Source of the DNA: Paenibacillus silvisoli
GTDB lineage: Bacteria > Bacillota > Bacilli > Paenibacillales > Paenibacillaceae
DNA length: 64,000 nucleotides
Reading direction: 5' to 3'
Assembly (NCBI RefSeq): GCF_030866765.1
Contig: NZ_CP133017.1
Coordinates: 2,462,001-2,526,000, forward strand
Shown here: positions 9,397 through 17,802 of the stretch, one piece after another
How positions within the stretch are numbered: the stretch's first letter is position 1
Layout: every line of letters starts with the position of its first letter
Translations under genes and position numbers: made by a program
The notes under the pieces: model-generated
Database searches by the model: none
The model's input: the letters and a program-made list of their open reading frames with translations, nothing else
What the model was told of the DNA's origin: nothing

Positions 9397-9509
9397 GTAC
9401 ATAATGCGCTATACCGCTGGCGGAATCGTATTATGTCTTTGCAGGTACATAATGCGAATCCGCTGGGTGAACCTCATATTGCATTGAAATTACATAATGA
9501 GGTTCACCC
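9397..9509 (+). repeat. Cluster of short direct and inverted repeats
   Basis: GGTACATAATGCG occurs at 9397-9409 and again at 9444-9456, each followed by CCGCTGG. The first copy can pair with CGTATTATGT (9427-9436), with an inner CCGC/GCGG. The second copy leads into a perfect 13-bp inverted repeat GGGTGAACCTCAT (9465-9477) / ATGAGGTTCACCC (9497-9509), whose loop contains a third TACATAATG partial copy. There is no T run, so this is not a plain terminator. It could be an extragenic palindromic repeat or a structured leader of ytfJ. Confidence 0.7.
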
Positions 9510-9571
9510 CTGGGAACGATATGAACGGCAAGGTGCAGCTGACGACTTTTGAATCAAGGAGGACTTAATAA

Positions 9572-10030
9572 ATGCCAGACCATAACCATCCAATTGAAGG
9601 CTTAATGCAGACGGCAATGGAAAATATTAAAGAAATGGTCGACGTAAACACGATCGTCGGCGATCCGGTGCAGACGCCGGACGGCAGCGTCATCATGCCG
9701 ATCAGCAAAGTGGGCTTCGGCTTTGTCGCCGGGGGCAGCGATATCCGGTTTGACGAACATAAGCACGGCGAAGCGCACAATGCGGCGGTGCAGCTGCCAT
9801 TCGGCGGCGGCAGCGGCGGCGGCGTCTCCATTACGCCGATCGCGTTCCTGGTCGTAGGCACGCATGGCGTACGCATCGTTCCGCTCGATAATCAAACGCA
9901 TTTGATGGAGCGCGTCATCGATTCCGCCCCTCAGGTGTTCGATAAGATTCAAGGCATGTTCAAGAAGAACGCGCAGAGCAGTGACAGCGGACTGGAATCG
10001 GTCCTCATCGAAAGTATGGATGGCCACTAA
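9572..10030 (+). CDS. ytfJ: GerW-family sporulation protein YtfJ
   Basis: 152-residue cytoplasmic protein of the YtfJ/GerW family, expressed in the forespore in Bacillus and needed for normal spore germination in Streptomyces (GerW). The opening HPIEGLMQTAMENIKEMVD, the GFVAGGSDI motif and the glycine-rich FGGGSGGGVSITPIAFLV are diagnostic. Strong AAGGAGG site upstream. It is followed by its own terminator. Confidence 0.93.
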   Translation: MPDHNHPIEGLMQTAMENIKEMVDVNTIVGDPVQTPDGSVIMPISKVGFGFVAGGSDIRFDEHKHGEAHNAAVQLPFGGGSGGGVSITPIAFLVVGTHGVRIVPLDNQTHLMERVIDSAPQVFDKIQGMFKKNAQSSDSGLESVLIESMDGH

Positions 10031-10038
10031 TCGCATAT

Positions 10039-10071
10039 GGAACCGTCCCTGCGGGGCGGTTTCTTTTTTTT
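10039..10071 (+). terminator. Intrinsic terminator after ytfJ
   Basis: AACCGTCC (10041-10048) pairs with the GGGCGGTT around 10054-10061, followed by TTCTTTTTTTT. Confidence 0.87.
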
Positions 10072-10083
10072 AGGGACGGGCCA

Positions 10084-10111
10084 GTATATCTCCTGTCCCC
10101 GTTCATATACT
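10084..10111 (+). promoter_or_regulatory. Possible sigma-E promoter of dacB, inside an inverted repeat
   Basis: GTATATC (10084-10090) and CATATACT (10104-10111) with a 13-nt spacer resemble the -35 and -10 of sigma-E, the factor that drives dacB-spmAB in B. subtilis. The two boxes are arms of a perfect inverted repeat, CCAGTATAT (10081-10089) / ATATACTGG (10105-10113), which may be coincidence of the two box sequences. Confidence 0.4.
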
Positions 10112-10157
10112 GGTACAAGACCATGCTCTTGTCCTGACGTTTCGAAGGAGGAAATGT

Positions 10158-11372
10158 ATGAGCTTCAGATTGACCCGCAAGCTGCGGCGGCGGCTTGCCG
10201 GATTTACAGCCGTTTTGCTTCTTCTGACTTGTGCCGTTCCTGCGGCGGCGATTGCCGCGAAGGCAACCGTTTCCACGCATGCCAAGGGCGCGGCGCTGAT
10301 CGATGTGGAGTCCGGACGCATTCTGTACAGCCATAACGGGGACAAGCCGATGCTGATCGCCAGCCTGACGAAGATCATGACGGCGATCGTCGCCATCGAG
10401 CACGGCAATTTGTCCGATATGGTGAAGACGAGCAAACGGGCGGCCGGCAAAGAGGGATCCTCGATTTATTTGCAGCTCGGCGAAGAAATGAGCTTGCAAA
10501 ATATGCTCTACGGTTTGATGCTCAGATCGGGCAACGACGCGGCAACGGCAATCGCCGAGCACGTCGGAGGCTCGGAGGAAGGCTTCGTTCATCTGATGAA
10601 CGAGAAGGCGCAGATGCTGGGGCTGGCGAACACGCAGTTCATGAATCCCAGCGGGCTGGACGCGGAAGGCCACTATGCATCCGCCAACGACCTGGCCCGG
10701 TTAACCGCCTACGCGCTCAAAAATCCGGTATTCAAAGAGATCGTCAAAACCAAGGAGAAGAAAGCGCCGAATCCGAACGACTCCTGGGACTACCAATGGC
10801 GCAACAAAAATAAAATGCTGGCCATGTACGATGGCGCGGACGGCGTGAAGACGGGCTATACGAAGAAGTCGCTCCGAACGCTCGTCACCTCGGCGACGCG
10901 GGACGGGCAGCAGCTCGTTGCCGTTACGCTGAACGACGGCGACGATTGGAACGATCATCGAAAGCTGCTGGACTATGGCTTCGACAATTATAAGCTGAGC
11001 GAAGTGGCGCGCAAAGGCCAGCCGATAAACGGCTATCCGCTTGCGGTCGGCCGGACGCTGCGGTATCCGTTCGCAGAAGGCGAGAAGGAGCAGCTTCGTT
11101 CGCGGCTGACGCTGCTGGACGCGCGCACGACCGCGTATTTGCTCGGCGAGCGCGGCAATCTGGAATGGTTTGTCGGCGACACGAAGATCGGCACGACGCC
11201 GGTATATGATTCGCAGAGCGTACGGTTAAAGCTGCAGGAGAAGCCGGCTTGGTACATCGGCGATCATCGGGCTAGCGCCGCTTATTCCGGATTATCGTCC
11301 GCTTCCTTTCGCCGGGCGCTGACGTTAACCTTATCGACATTGTTTGGCGGGAAGGAGGCCGGCGGATGGTAA
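10158..11372 (+). CDS. dacB: D-alanyl-D-alanine carboxypeptidase (sporulation type, DacB-like)
   Basis: A penicillin-binding protein that trims the terminal D-Ala from peptidoglycan stem peptides; in sporulation it sets the cross-linking of the cortex. It has a basic N terminus plus hydrophobic signal segment (FTAVLLLLTCAVPAAAIAA), the SxxK motif S69-LT-K72, the SGN triad in LRSGNDAA, and KTG in GVKTGYTKK. The C-terminal part is the beta-rich PBP5 domain. Good site GAAGGAGG. It overlaps spmA by 7 bp; the dacB-spmA-spmB order identifies the sporulation paralogue. Confidence 0.93.
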   Translation: MSFRLTRKLRRRLAGFTAVLLLLTCAVPAAAIAAKATVSTHAKGAALIDVESGRILYSHNGDKPMLIASLTKIMTAIVAIEHGNLSDMVKTSKRAAGKEGSSIYLQLGEEMSLQNMLYGLMLRSGNDAATAIAEHVGGSEEGFVHLMNEKAQMLGLANTQFMNPSGLDAEGHYASANDLARLTAYALKNPVFKEIVKTKEKKAPNPNDSWDYQWRNKNKMLAMYDGADGVKTGYTKKSLRTLVTSATRDGQQLVAVTLNDGDDWNDHRKLLDYGFDNYKLSEVARKGQPINGYPLAVGRTLRYPFAEGEKEQLRSRLTLLDARTTAYLLGERGNLEWFVGDTKIGTTPVYDSQSVRLKLQEKPAWYIGDHRASAAYSGLSSASFRRALTLTLSTLFGGKEAGGW

Positions 11373-12079
11373 ACTACATTTGGCTCTTCTTTATTGCGGT
11401 CAGCTTCATTGCGGCAATCATAAACGGCCGGATGGAGGCATTGACGGAAGCGGCGTTCGAAGGGGCGAAGAGCGGCGTTACGGTCAGCTTCGGCTTGATT
11501 AGCGTGATGGTGTTTTGGCTCGGCTTGATGCGCATCGGCGAGGATGCCGGCTTGCTCCGCAAAATCGCCGTGCTGCTGCAGCCGGTCGTCCGTTTTCTCT
11601 TCCCCGACGTGCCGAAGGGTCATCCGGCCCTCGGCTACATAATGAGCAACATGAGCGCAAACATACTCGGGCTGGGCAATGCGGCGACGCCGATGGGCAT
11701 TAAAGCGATGCAGGAGCTGCAGAAGCTGAATCCGGAGAAGGAGACGGCGTCCGCGGCGATGTGTACGTTGCTGGCGCTGAATACGTCGAGCATTACGCTC
11801 GTCCCGACGACGCTGATCGCCATCCGCATGACGTACAGCTCCGCGCATCCGGCGGAAATCGTCGGCACGACGCTCGCGGCGACGCTGATCGCAACGGCCG
11901 CGGCCATAACGGCCGATCGGTGGTACCGCAACCGATACAAGAACAAACCGCCGAAGTGGAAGGATCGCGATTCCATCGACACCGGCACCGGCTCGGACAA
12001 CGGCACATCGGCCAAAAGCCGCAGCAGCGGAGATTCGCTCACCCTAGACGGACAAGGGAAGGGTGAGGCCGTTGTATGA
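11366..12079 (+). CDS. spmA: Spore maturation protein A
   Basis: Nucleoside-recognition (Gate) domain membrane protein of the mother cell; loss of spmA or spmB lowers spore core dehydration and heat resistance in Bacillus. Multiple membrane segments and the conserved NMSANILGLGNAATPMGIKA stretch are visible. At 237 residues it is about 40 longer than the usual ~196: the extra part is a hydrophilic, charged tail from DRWYRNRYKNKPP onward. The start overlaps dacB and the end overlaps spmB, so translation is coupled. Confidence 0.95.
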   Translation: MVNYIWLFFIAVSFIAAIINGRMEALTEAAFEGAKSGVTVSFGLISVMVFWLGLMRIGEDAGLLRKIAVLLQPVVRFLFPDVPKGHPALGYIMSNMSANILGLGNAATPMGIKAMQELQKLNPEKETASAAMCTLLALNTSSITLVPTTLIAIRMTYSSAHPAEIVGTTLAATLIATAAAITADRWYRNRYKNKPPKWKDRDSIDTGTGSDNGTSAKSRSSGDSLTLDGQGKGEAVV

Positions 12080-12608
12080 ATGGATAACGGCCGTATCCGC
12101 CTGGATCATTCCGTTCATGATCGTATTTATTCCGCTGTACGCCGCATACAAAAAGGTGCCGGTCTATGAAACCTTCATCGAAGGCGCCAAAGACGGCTTC
12201 GGCACGGCGATCAACATTATTCCCCATTTAGTCGGCATGATGGTGGCCATCAGCATGTTCCGGGCATCCGGCGCGATGGATATGATGGCTTCGCTTATAC
12301 GTCCGCTGTTCGACGGGCTCGGCATTCCGAGCGAAGTGCTTCCTCTAGGCTTGCTCAGGCCGCTAACTGGAGCTGGCTCGCTCGCTTTCACGACGGAGCT
12401 GATCAAGACCTACGGACCGGATTCGATGATCGGCCGGATCGCTTCGACCATTCAAGGCAGCACCGACACGACGCTGTATGTGTTAACCGTTTATTTCGGC
12501 GCCGTAGGCATCAGACGAAGCAAGTACGCGCTTAAAGTAGGGTTGTTTTCCGATTTTGTCGGCTTTTTCGCAGCTATCATCATTTGTTTATTGGTATTCG
12601 GAACATAA
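12063..12608 (+). CDS. spmB: Spore maturation protein B
   Basis: Partner of SpmA with the same Gate domain; it has several membrane segments and the conserved PLGLLRPLTGAGSLAFTTEL and STDTTLYVLTVYFGAVGI. The start is uncertain: GTG 12063 gives 181 residues, while TTG 12072 matches the usual LYEW beginning; both overlap the spmA end by 8-17 bp. GAAGGGTGAGG runs across both candidates. Confidence 0.95.
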   Translation: MRPLYEWITAVSAWIIPFMIVFIPLYAAYKKVPVYETFIEGAKDGFGTAINIIPHLVGMMVAISMFRASGAMDMMASLIRPLFDGLGIPSEVLPLGLLRPLTGAGSLAFTTELIKTYGPDSMIGRIASTIQGSTDTTLYVLTVYFGAVGIRRSKYALKVGLFSDFVGFFAAIIICLLVFGT

Positions 12609-12625
12609 CTTGTGCAATCCCGGTG

Positions 12626-12665
12626 AGCCCCCGTGCGCTGCGCTTCGCAGCCGCGGGGGCTTCTT
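12626..12665 (+). terminator. Intrinsic terminator after spmB
   Basis: AGCCCCCG (12626-12633) pairs with CGGGGGCT (12654-12661), with further GC pairing around a CTTC loop, then TTCTTT. Confidence 0.82.
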
Positions 12666-12724
12666 TGCGGTGGACTTTCTTTCCACGGGTCATTTAGGGT
12701 ATGATGGAGGGTGAGGTGAAATCA

Positions 12725-13465
12725 TTGGAACGTTTACAGAAAATATTGGCACAGGCAGGCGTGGCGTCGCGCCGCAAATGCGAGGAACTCATCTTGTCGG
12801 GGCAAGTGCAGGTCAATGATGAGACGGTAACGACATTGGGGGTTAAAGCAGATCCGGCGGTGGATGTCATTACGGTGAAAGGCCGCCGCATTCAAAGCGA
12901 GAGCAAGCTCTATCTGATGCTGCATAAGCCGAAAGGCGTTATTACGAGCGCGAGCGATCCGCAAGGGCGGAAGATCGTATCGGACTATTTGCCAGGCATT
13001 AAAGAACGGGTATATCCGGTCGGCCGATTGGACTACGATACGGAAGGGCTGCTGCTGCTGACGAATGACGGCGAGTTCGCCAATTTGCTGACGCATCCGA
13101 GCCATCACGTACCGAAAACCTACTGGGCGACGGTCAAAGGCATTCCGCACGGCAGCGCGCTTGAGCGATTGCAGCAGGGGATTCTGCTGGAGGACGGCAT
13201 GACGGCTCCCGCGGAGGTCGAGTATCATGACGTCGATACGGAGAAAAATCAAGCGACGATCACGATCACGATTTACGAAGGCCGCAACCGGCAGGTCAGA
13301 CGGATGTTCGATGCGATCAACCACCCGGTACAGCTGCTTCGCCGCGTTCGATTCGGCGAGCTTGGGCTGCACGGACTGGCGCGCGGAAAGTTCCGCCATT
13401 TGACGCCGAAAGAAGTACAGGAGCTGCGCGCAGCGGCTGTCAAGACACATAAAATTCAAAAATAA
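12725..13465 (+). CDS. rluB: 23S rRNA pseudouridine synthase RluB
   Basis: Isomerises a uridine in helix 93 of 23S rRNA. The N-terminal ~60 residues form an S4-like RNA-binding domain (LQKILAQAGVASRRKCEELI); the catalytic aspartate lies in GRLDYDTEGLLLLTNDG, and GRNRQVRRMFDA is also conserved. TTG 12725 is chosen because GGAGGGTGAGGTG (12706-12718) ends just before it; GTG 12716 or ATG 12701 would overlap the binding site. Same neighbours, spmB and resA, as in B. subtilis (ypuL). Confidence 0.94.
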   Translation: MERLQKILAQAGVASRRKCEELILSGQVQVNDETVTTLGVKADPAVDVITVKGRRIQSESKLYLMLHKPKGVITSASDPQGRKIVSDYLPGIKERVYPVGRLDYDTEGLLLLTNDGEFANLLTHPSHHVPKTYWATVKGIPHGSALERLQQGILLEDGMTAPAEVEYHDVDTEKNQATITITIYEGRNRQVRRMFDAINHPVQLLRRVRFGELGLHGLARGKFRHLTPKEVQELRAAAVKTHKIQK

Positions 13466-13467
13466 TG

Positions 13468-13500
13468 AGCGGCGGCAGCCTCAATGGCCGCCCTATTTTC
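13468..13500 (+). terminator. Weak terminator after rluB
   Basis: GGCGGC (13471-13476) pairs with GCCGCC (13487-13492); the following CTATTTTC is only moderately T-rich. Confidence 0.5.
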
Positions 13501-13566
13501 GTTATAATGAATCTATCCATTTCAGCTTGAATGGCAGCATTCGAACAGGCGGTGACTACCCTATTT

Positions 13567-14094
13567 ATGAAAAAAAACCGCAGATTGATCCAACTGGTCA
13601 TCTTCCTGGGCGTCCTGATTCTCGGGGGCTACGCGATCGGCAACGCGCTGTTCGCCTCGAAAGACGGATTGCCCCGCAAAGGCTCGGAGCCGCCGGATTT
13701 CGCGCTGCTCGACATGAGCGGCAAGACGCACCGGCTTGCGGACTATAAAGGCAAGGCGCTCGTAATCAATTTCTGGGGCACATACTGCCCGGGCTGCGTA
13801 ACCGAGACGCCGGACCTGGTCAAGCAGTACGAGAAGTACAAGGACAAGTCGTTCGAGGTCGTAGGCATCAACCTTGGCGAAGACAAGCTCACCATTAACA
13901 ATTTCGTGAAGCAGTTTAACGTCAGCTATACGATCTTGCGAAACGAAAGCAATGATGTGCAACGGACATACGGATTGAGATCGTATCCCACTACCTTCTT
14001 TGTGAAGCCGGATGGAACGATTATGGACATCTTTGTCGGACCTATGGCTGAAGCGGACATGGACAAACGCATCGAGAAGCTGCTGCAGTCCTAG
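13567..14094 (+). CDS. resA: Thiol-disulfide oxidoreductase ResA
   Basis: Membrane-anchored extracytoplasmic thioredoxin-like protein that reduces the haem-binding cysteines of apocytochrome c before haem attachment. One N-terminal membrane anchor (LIQLVIFLGVLILGGYAIG) is followed by a TlpA/AhpC-type thioredoxin domain. The active site is C74-P-G-C77, whereas B. subtilis ResA has CEPC. The cis-proline loop RSYPTTFF is present. ATG 13567 (MKKNRR) gives a normal anchor and 175 residues; a start at 13531 would put 12 residues before it. First of resABCDE. Confidence 0.93.
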   Translation: MKKNRRLIQLVIFLGVLILGGYAIGNALFASKDGLPRKGSEPPDFALLDMSGKTHRLADYKGKALVINFWGTYCPGCVTETPDLVKQYEKYKDKSFEVVGINLGEDKLTINNFVKQFNVSYTILRNESNDVQRTYGLRSYPTTFFVKPDGTIMDIFVGPMAEADMDKRIEKLLQS

Positions 14095-14114
14095 TCGAAG
14101 GAGGTTTTTTTTGC

Positions 14115-15779
14115 ATGTTAACGTTTGAAAATACGAAATGCGAATGCGGTCACCAGAACCCGGTCGGAACGGTTCTGTGCGAAAGCTGCGGCAATCCGCT
14201 CGAGGGCGAGGAAGCGGAGAGCGACGCGCCGCTGGAAATGCGCTACGACGGCATCGCCAGACGTTCGCAGAAGGCGAATCCGTCACCGATCGACCGCGTT
14301 TGGAACTTTTTCTCATCCGTCAAGGTAGCGGTGCGGCTGATTGTCATTACGCTGATCGCCGCCATTATCGGCACTATTTTTACGCAGGAAAACGCCTTTA
14401 TCTCGTTCGATCCAACCACCTATTACGAGGAGCGGTATGGCTGGATCGGCAAATGGTATTATAAGCTCGGCTTCTCGAACACGTACGAATCGTGGTGGTT
14501 TATCGGCTTGCTCGTGATGATCGGCACTTCGCTCGTCATCTGCAGCCTCGACCGCGTGCTTCCGCTGTACCGTGCGCTGAATAAGCAGCAAATTCGCAAG
14601 CATTTTACGTTTCTGACGCGTCAGAAAACGGTCTATGCCGGGGACGTCGAAGGCGCGCCGGAAGCATGGACCGCCTCCATGGCGGAACAGCTGAAGCGCA
14701 AGCGCTACCGCGTTAACCAAGACGGCGACGCGCTGCTGGCGGAGAAGTACCGGTTCAGCCGCTGGGGACCGTATATCAACCATATCGGCCTGATCGTGTT
14801 TCTGCTTGCGGTGCTGCTCCGATCCTTGCCGGGCTGGTCGATGGACAACTACGTTACGGTGCCGGAAGGCGAAACGGTGCAAATTCCGGAAACGAATTTG
14901 TACGTGAAGAACGAGAAATTCACGATCGACTATTACAAGGATGACGAGCTTCCGGAATCGCTGAAAGGAACGGCGCGCGCCAAGCTCTACGAGACGAAAG
15001 CAGTGCTGTACGAGTGCGAGGCGGATTGCGACGATCCGTCCAAGCAGCCGCAGCTGAAGGAAGTGAAGCGCCACAGCATTATCGTGAACGATCCGCTTTC
15101 GTATAAAGGCGTTAAAGCGTATCAGTTCGGCTTCGACGATACGCCGAAGCTGAAAGCGGTCAACCCGGTGCTGATCGATCATAAGACCGGCAAAACGTAC
15201 GGGCCGTTCAAGCTCGAAATGCGGAATCCGGAGCTGTCCTACGCGCTGGGGCCGTACACGCTCGAGCTTCGTCAGACGTATATGGATTTCGCGCTCGACT
15301 CGGAAGGCAAGCCGACGACCAAGTCCAAGGAGCCGAATGCGCCTGCGTTCGTGTTCGTCTTGAAGGGACCGGGCTTGGCGGCGGACGGAGAGCCGTACAT
15401 GTATTTTCCGAAGCAAAACGATAAGGCGCGCTTCAGCCAAGATTTGATCAACGGCGAGCTTGCGAAGCAATTCGAGATCAAAGTGCCTTCGATGGAAGGC
15501 GTCGAATTCGCCGGCGTGGTCACGTCGCTCAACATCCGCTCGGACCGCGCGATGCCGTACATTTGGGTCGGCGCCGGCATTTCCATGTTCGGCCTGCTGC
15601 TCGGCTCGTACTGGCATCATCGCAGAATTTGGCTTCGCATCGACAACGGCCGCGTCACGATCGGCGCTCATACGAACAAGAACAATTACGGCATGCGTGC
15701 CGAGGTCGCTTCCGCGCTTCGCGGTATAGGCGTCGTCGTAGAGCCGAAGTCGCTGGATAACGGGAGGAACAAATCGTGA
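14115..15779 (+). CDS. resB: Cytochrome c biogenesis protein ResB, with N-terminal zinc-ribbon-like segment
   Basis: ResB (Ccs1 type) forms with ResC the haem export and ligation complex of cytochrome c maturation. Three membrane segments cluster between about residues 70 and 240, followed by a large extracytoplasmic domain and a last membrane segment (AMPYIWVGAGISMFGLLLG). The first 25 residues carry four cysteines, C9, C11, C22 and C25, in a CxCGHxNP...CxxCG pattern that looks like a zinc ribbon on the cytoplasmic side; I do not know it from B. subtilis ResB. Strong AAGGAGG site. Overlaps resC by 4 bp. Confidence 0.94.
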   Translation: MLTFENTKCECGHQNPVGTVLCESCGNPLEGEEAESDAPLEMRYDGIARRSQKANPSPIDRVWNFFSSVKVAVRLIVITLIAAIIGTIFTQENAFISFDPTTYYEERYGWIGKWYYKLGFSNTYESWWFIGLLVMIGTSLVICSLDRVLPLYRALNKQQIRKHFTFLTRQKTVYAGDVEGAPEAWTASMAEQLKRKRYRVNQDGDALLAEKYRFSRWGPYINHIGLIVFLLAVLLRSLPGWSMDNYVTVPEGETVQIPETNLYVKNEKFTIDYYKDDELPESLKGTARAKLYETKAVLYECEADCDDPSKQPQLKEVKRHSIIVNDPLSYKGVKAYQFGFDDTPKLKAVNPVLIDHKTGKTYGPFKLEMRNPELSYALGPYTLELRQTYMDFALDSEGKPTTKSKEPNAPAFVFVLKGPGLAADGEPYMYFPKQNDKARFSQDLINGELAKQFEIKVPSMEGVEFAGVVTSLNIRSDRAMPYIWVGAGISMFGLLLGSYWHHRRIWLRIDNGRVTIGAHTNKNNYGMRAEVASALRGIGVVVEPKSLDNGRNKS

Positions 15780-17035
15780 GTTTGCTTGATTTCAGCAGCG
15801 ATGCCTTTATCGCCGCATTTTTTCTATACTGCTTCGGGTTTATGTTTTACGGCGTGTCCGCGCTGGGCCGCAAGTGGAGCAACCGCAGTCCGGAGGAGCA
15901 TATGCGCCGCTGGGGCCGCATCGCATACGGAGTATCGATTCTCGGCTTCATCGCGCATGTGACGTTCTTCGTTACGCGCTGGATCGGCGGCAGCCATATC
16001 CCGACCAGCAACATGTATGAATTTATGACGTTTCTGGCGATGGCGATCATGTTCGCCTTCATCGTCGTCAACGCGATTTACCGCAAGCCGCTGCTCGGCT
16101 TGTTCACCTTGCCGCTGACGGTCATCATCGTCGCGTTCGCGGCCGTGTTCCCGCAGGAGGTGCAGCCGCTCATTCCGGCGCTGCAATCGATCTGGCTGAA
16201 GGTCCACGTCACGACGGCGGCAACGGGCGAAGCGTTCTTCGCGGTCGGCTTTGCGGCCGGTCTGATGTACCTGCTGCGCACGGTCGATTTCAAGAAAACG
16301 GACGAGCGTTCCAGACGCGAGCAGCGCTGGGTGGAGTTTACGCTCTACGTCATTATCATTATCATCGCGTTCATCGGTTCCGTCTTCGCGTTCCGCGGGG
16401 CGGGGTATGAAGCGACCTTCACGCAAGAGAACGTTGAAATATCGGATGCGGGCGTCGATAATACGACGACGGATACGGTCGTCTACACGCTGCCGCCGAT
16501 TTTCAAGCCTTACAACAGCCAAGCGGCCTCGATGGATTCGTTCCTCTTCATTAAAGAGCCGCTGATGGAAACGCCTCACTGGATGAAGGGCGTTAACGCG
16601 GCGCGCAAGCTGAATACGATTACGTGGTCGATCATAAACGGTACGATTCTGTACGGTTTGCTCCGTCTCGCGCTGCGCAAGCGCATCGGCGCTTCGATCC
16701 ATCCGCTTATGGATGGCATCGACGAGGACGATATCGATGAAATCAGCTACCGCGCGATCGCGATCGGGTATCCGATCTTTATGCTTGGCGCGTTGATTTT
16801 CGCCATGATCTGGGCCTATATCGCCTGGTCGCGCTTCTGGGGCTGGGACCCGAAGGAAGTTTGGGCGCTCATTACTTGGCTGTACTACACGGCTTACCTG
16901 CACCTGCGCTTGTCGCGCGGCTGGCACGGCTCGAAGTCCGCATGGCTGGCCGTTATCGGGTTTGTGATCGTGTTGTTTACGCTGATCGGGGTCAACCTTG
17001 TCCTCGTCGGCTTGCATTCCTACGCAGGCGTTTAA
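15776..17035 (+). CDS. resC: Cytochrome c biogenesis protein ResC (CcsA family)
   Basis: Multi-pass membrane protein of the haem-handling family; it presents haem to apocytochrome c with ResB. The tryptophan-rich WWD motif is seen in RFWGWDPKEVWALITW, and histidine ligands flank it (for example HVT near residue 61 and HSYAG at the C terminus). 419 residues. The GTG start is within the resB stop (GTGA), so the two are translationally coupled. Confidence 0.95.
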   Translation: MSLLDFSSDAFIAAFFLYCFGFMFYGVSALGRKWSNRSPEEHMRRWGRIAYGVSILGFIAHVTFFVTRWIGGSHIPTSNMYEFMTFLAMAIMFAFIVVNAIYRKPLLGLFTLPLTVIIVAFAAVFPQEVQPLIPALQSIWLKVHVTTAATGEAFFAVGFAAGLMYLLRTVDFKKTDERSRREQRWVEFTLYVIIIIIAFIGSVFAFRGAGYEATFTQENVEISDAGVDNTTTDTVVYTLPPIFKPYNSQAASMDSFLFIKEPLMETPHWMKGVNAARKLNTITWSIINGTILYGLLRLALRKRIGASIHPLMDGIDEDDIDEISYRAIAIGYPIFMLGALIFAMIWAYIAWSRFWGWDPKEVWALITWLYYTAYLHLRLSRGWHGSKSAWLAVIGFVIVLFTLIGVNLVLVGLHSYAGV

Positions 17036-17082
17036 CGGTGATTCGCATCGCATTCGGATGATCATGAAAGGAGACAACGGAC

Positions 17083-17799
17083 ATGTCTGAAGAGCTGCAC
17101 CGCATTCTCGTAGTCGATGATGAAGAACGGATCCGCAGATTGCTCAAAATGTACCTGGAAAAGGAAGGCTATCTCATCGAGGAGGCCGAAGACGGCGAGA
17201 CGGCGCTCCGGATGGCGACATCGGGCGAGTTCGATCTTATACTGCTGGACGTCATGCTGCCGGGCATGGATGGCGTGGAGGTTTGCTCCAGGCTCCGCCA
17301 AGTAAAGGCGACCCCGGTCATTATGCTGACGGCGAAAGGCGAGGAGATGAACCGGGTGCAAGGGTTCGAGGTCGGCGCCGACGATTACGTCGTCAAGCCG
17401 TTCAGTCCGCGCGAGGTCATCTACCGGGTCAAAGCAATTTTGCGCCGTTCGTCGGCGACGGCTTTCCTGACGAAGGAAGCGCTGACGAGCAACAATATCG
17501 TATTCCCTCATCTCATTATCGAGCATGACGCGCACCGCGTTATGGCCGGCGGTCAAGAGGTCAGCCTGACGCCGAAGGAATATGAGCTGCTTCATTACTT
17601 GGCGATTTCGCCGGATAAAGTATTTTCCCGTGAGGAACTGCTGAAAGACGTCTGGAACTACGAATTTTTCGGAGATCTTCGTACCGTGGATACGCACGTC
17701 AAACGGCTTCGCGAGAAGCTGAACAAGGTTTCTCCGGAAGCCGCGATGATGATCACGACGGTGTGGGGCGTAGGCTATAAGCTTGAGGTGCCGAAGTAA
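17083..17799 (+). CDS. resD: Response regulator ResD
   Basis: OmpR-type transcription factor activated by ResE; in Bacillus it controls aerobic and anaerobic respiration genes. Receiver domain in residues 1-120 with the acidic pair in VVDDEE, phosphoryl-accepting D56 (LILLDVMLPGMDG) and the conserved lysine in VVKPFSPRE. The C-terminal winged helix contains LTPKEYELLHYLA and TVDTHVKRLREKL. Preceded by AAAGGAGA. It lies 47 bp after resC and directly abuts resE. Confidence 0.96.
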   Translation: MSEELHRILVVDDEERIRRLLKMYLEKEGYLIEEAEDGETALRMATSGEFDLILLDVMLPGMDGVEVCSRLRQVKATPVIMLTAKGEEMNRVQGFEVGADDYVVKPFSPREVIYRVKAILRRSSATAFLTKEALTSNNIVFPHLIIEHDAHRVMAGGQEVSLTPKEYELLHYLAISPDKVFSREELLKDVWNYEFFGDLRTVDTHVKRLREKLNKVSPEAAMMITTVWGVGYKLEVPK

Positions 17800-17802
17800 G
17801 TG

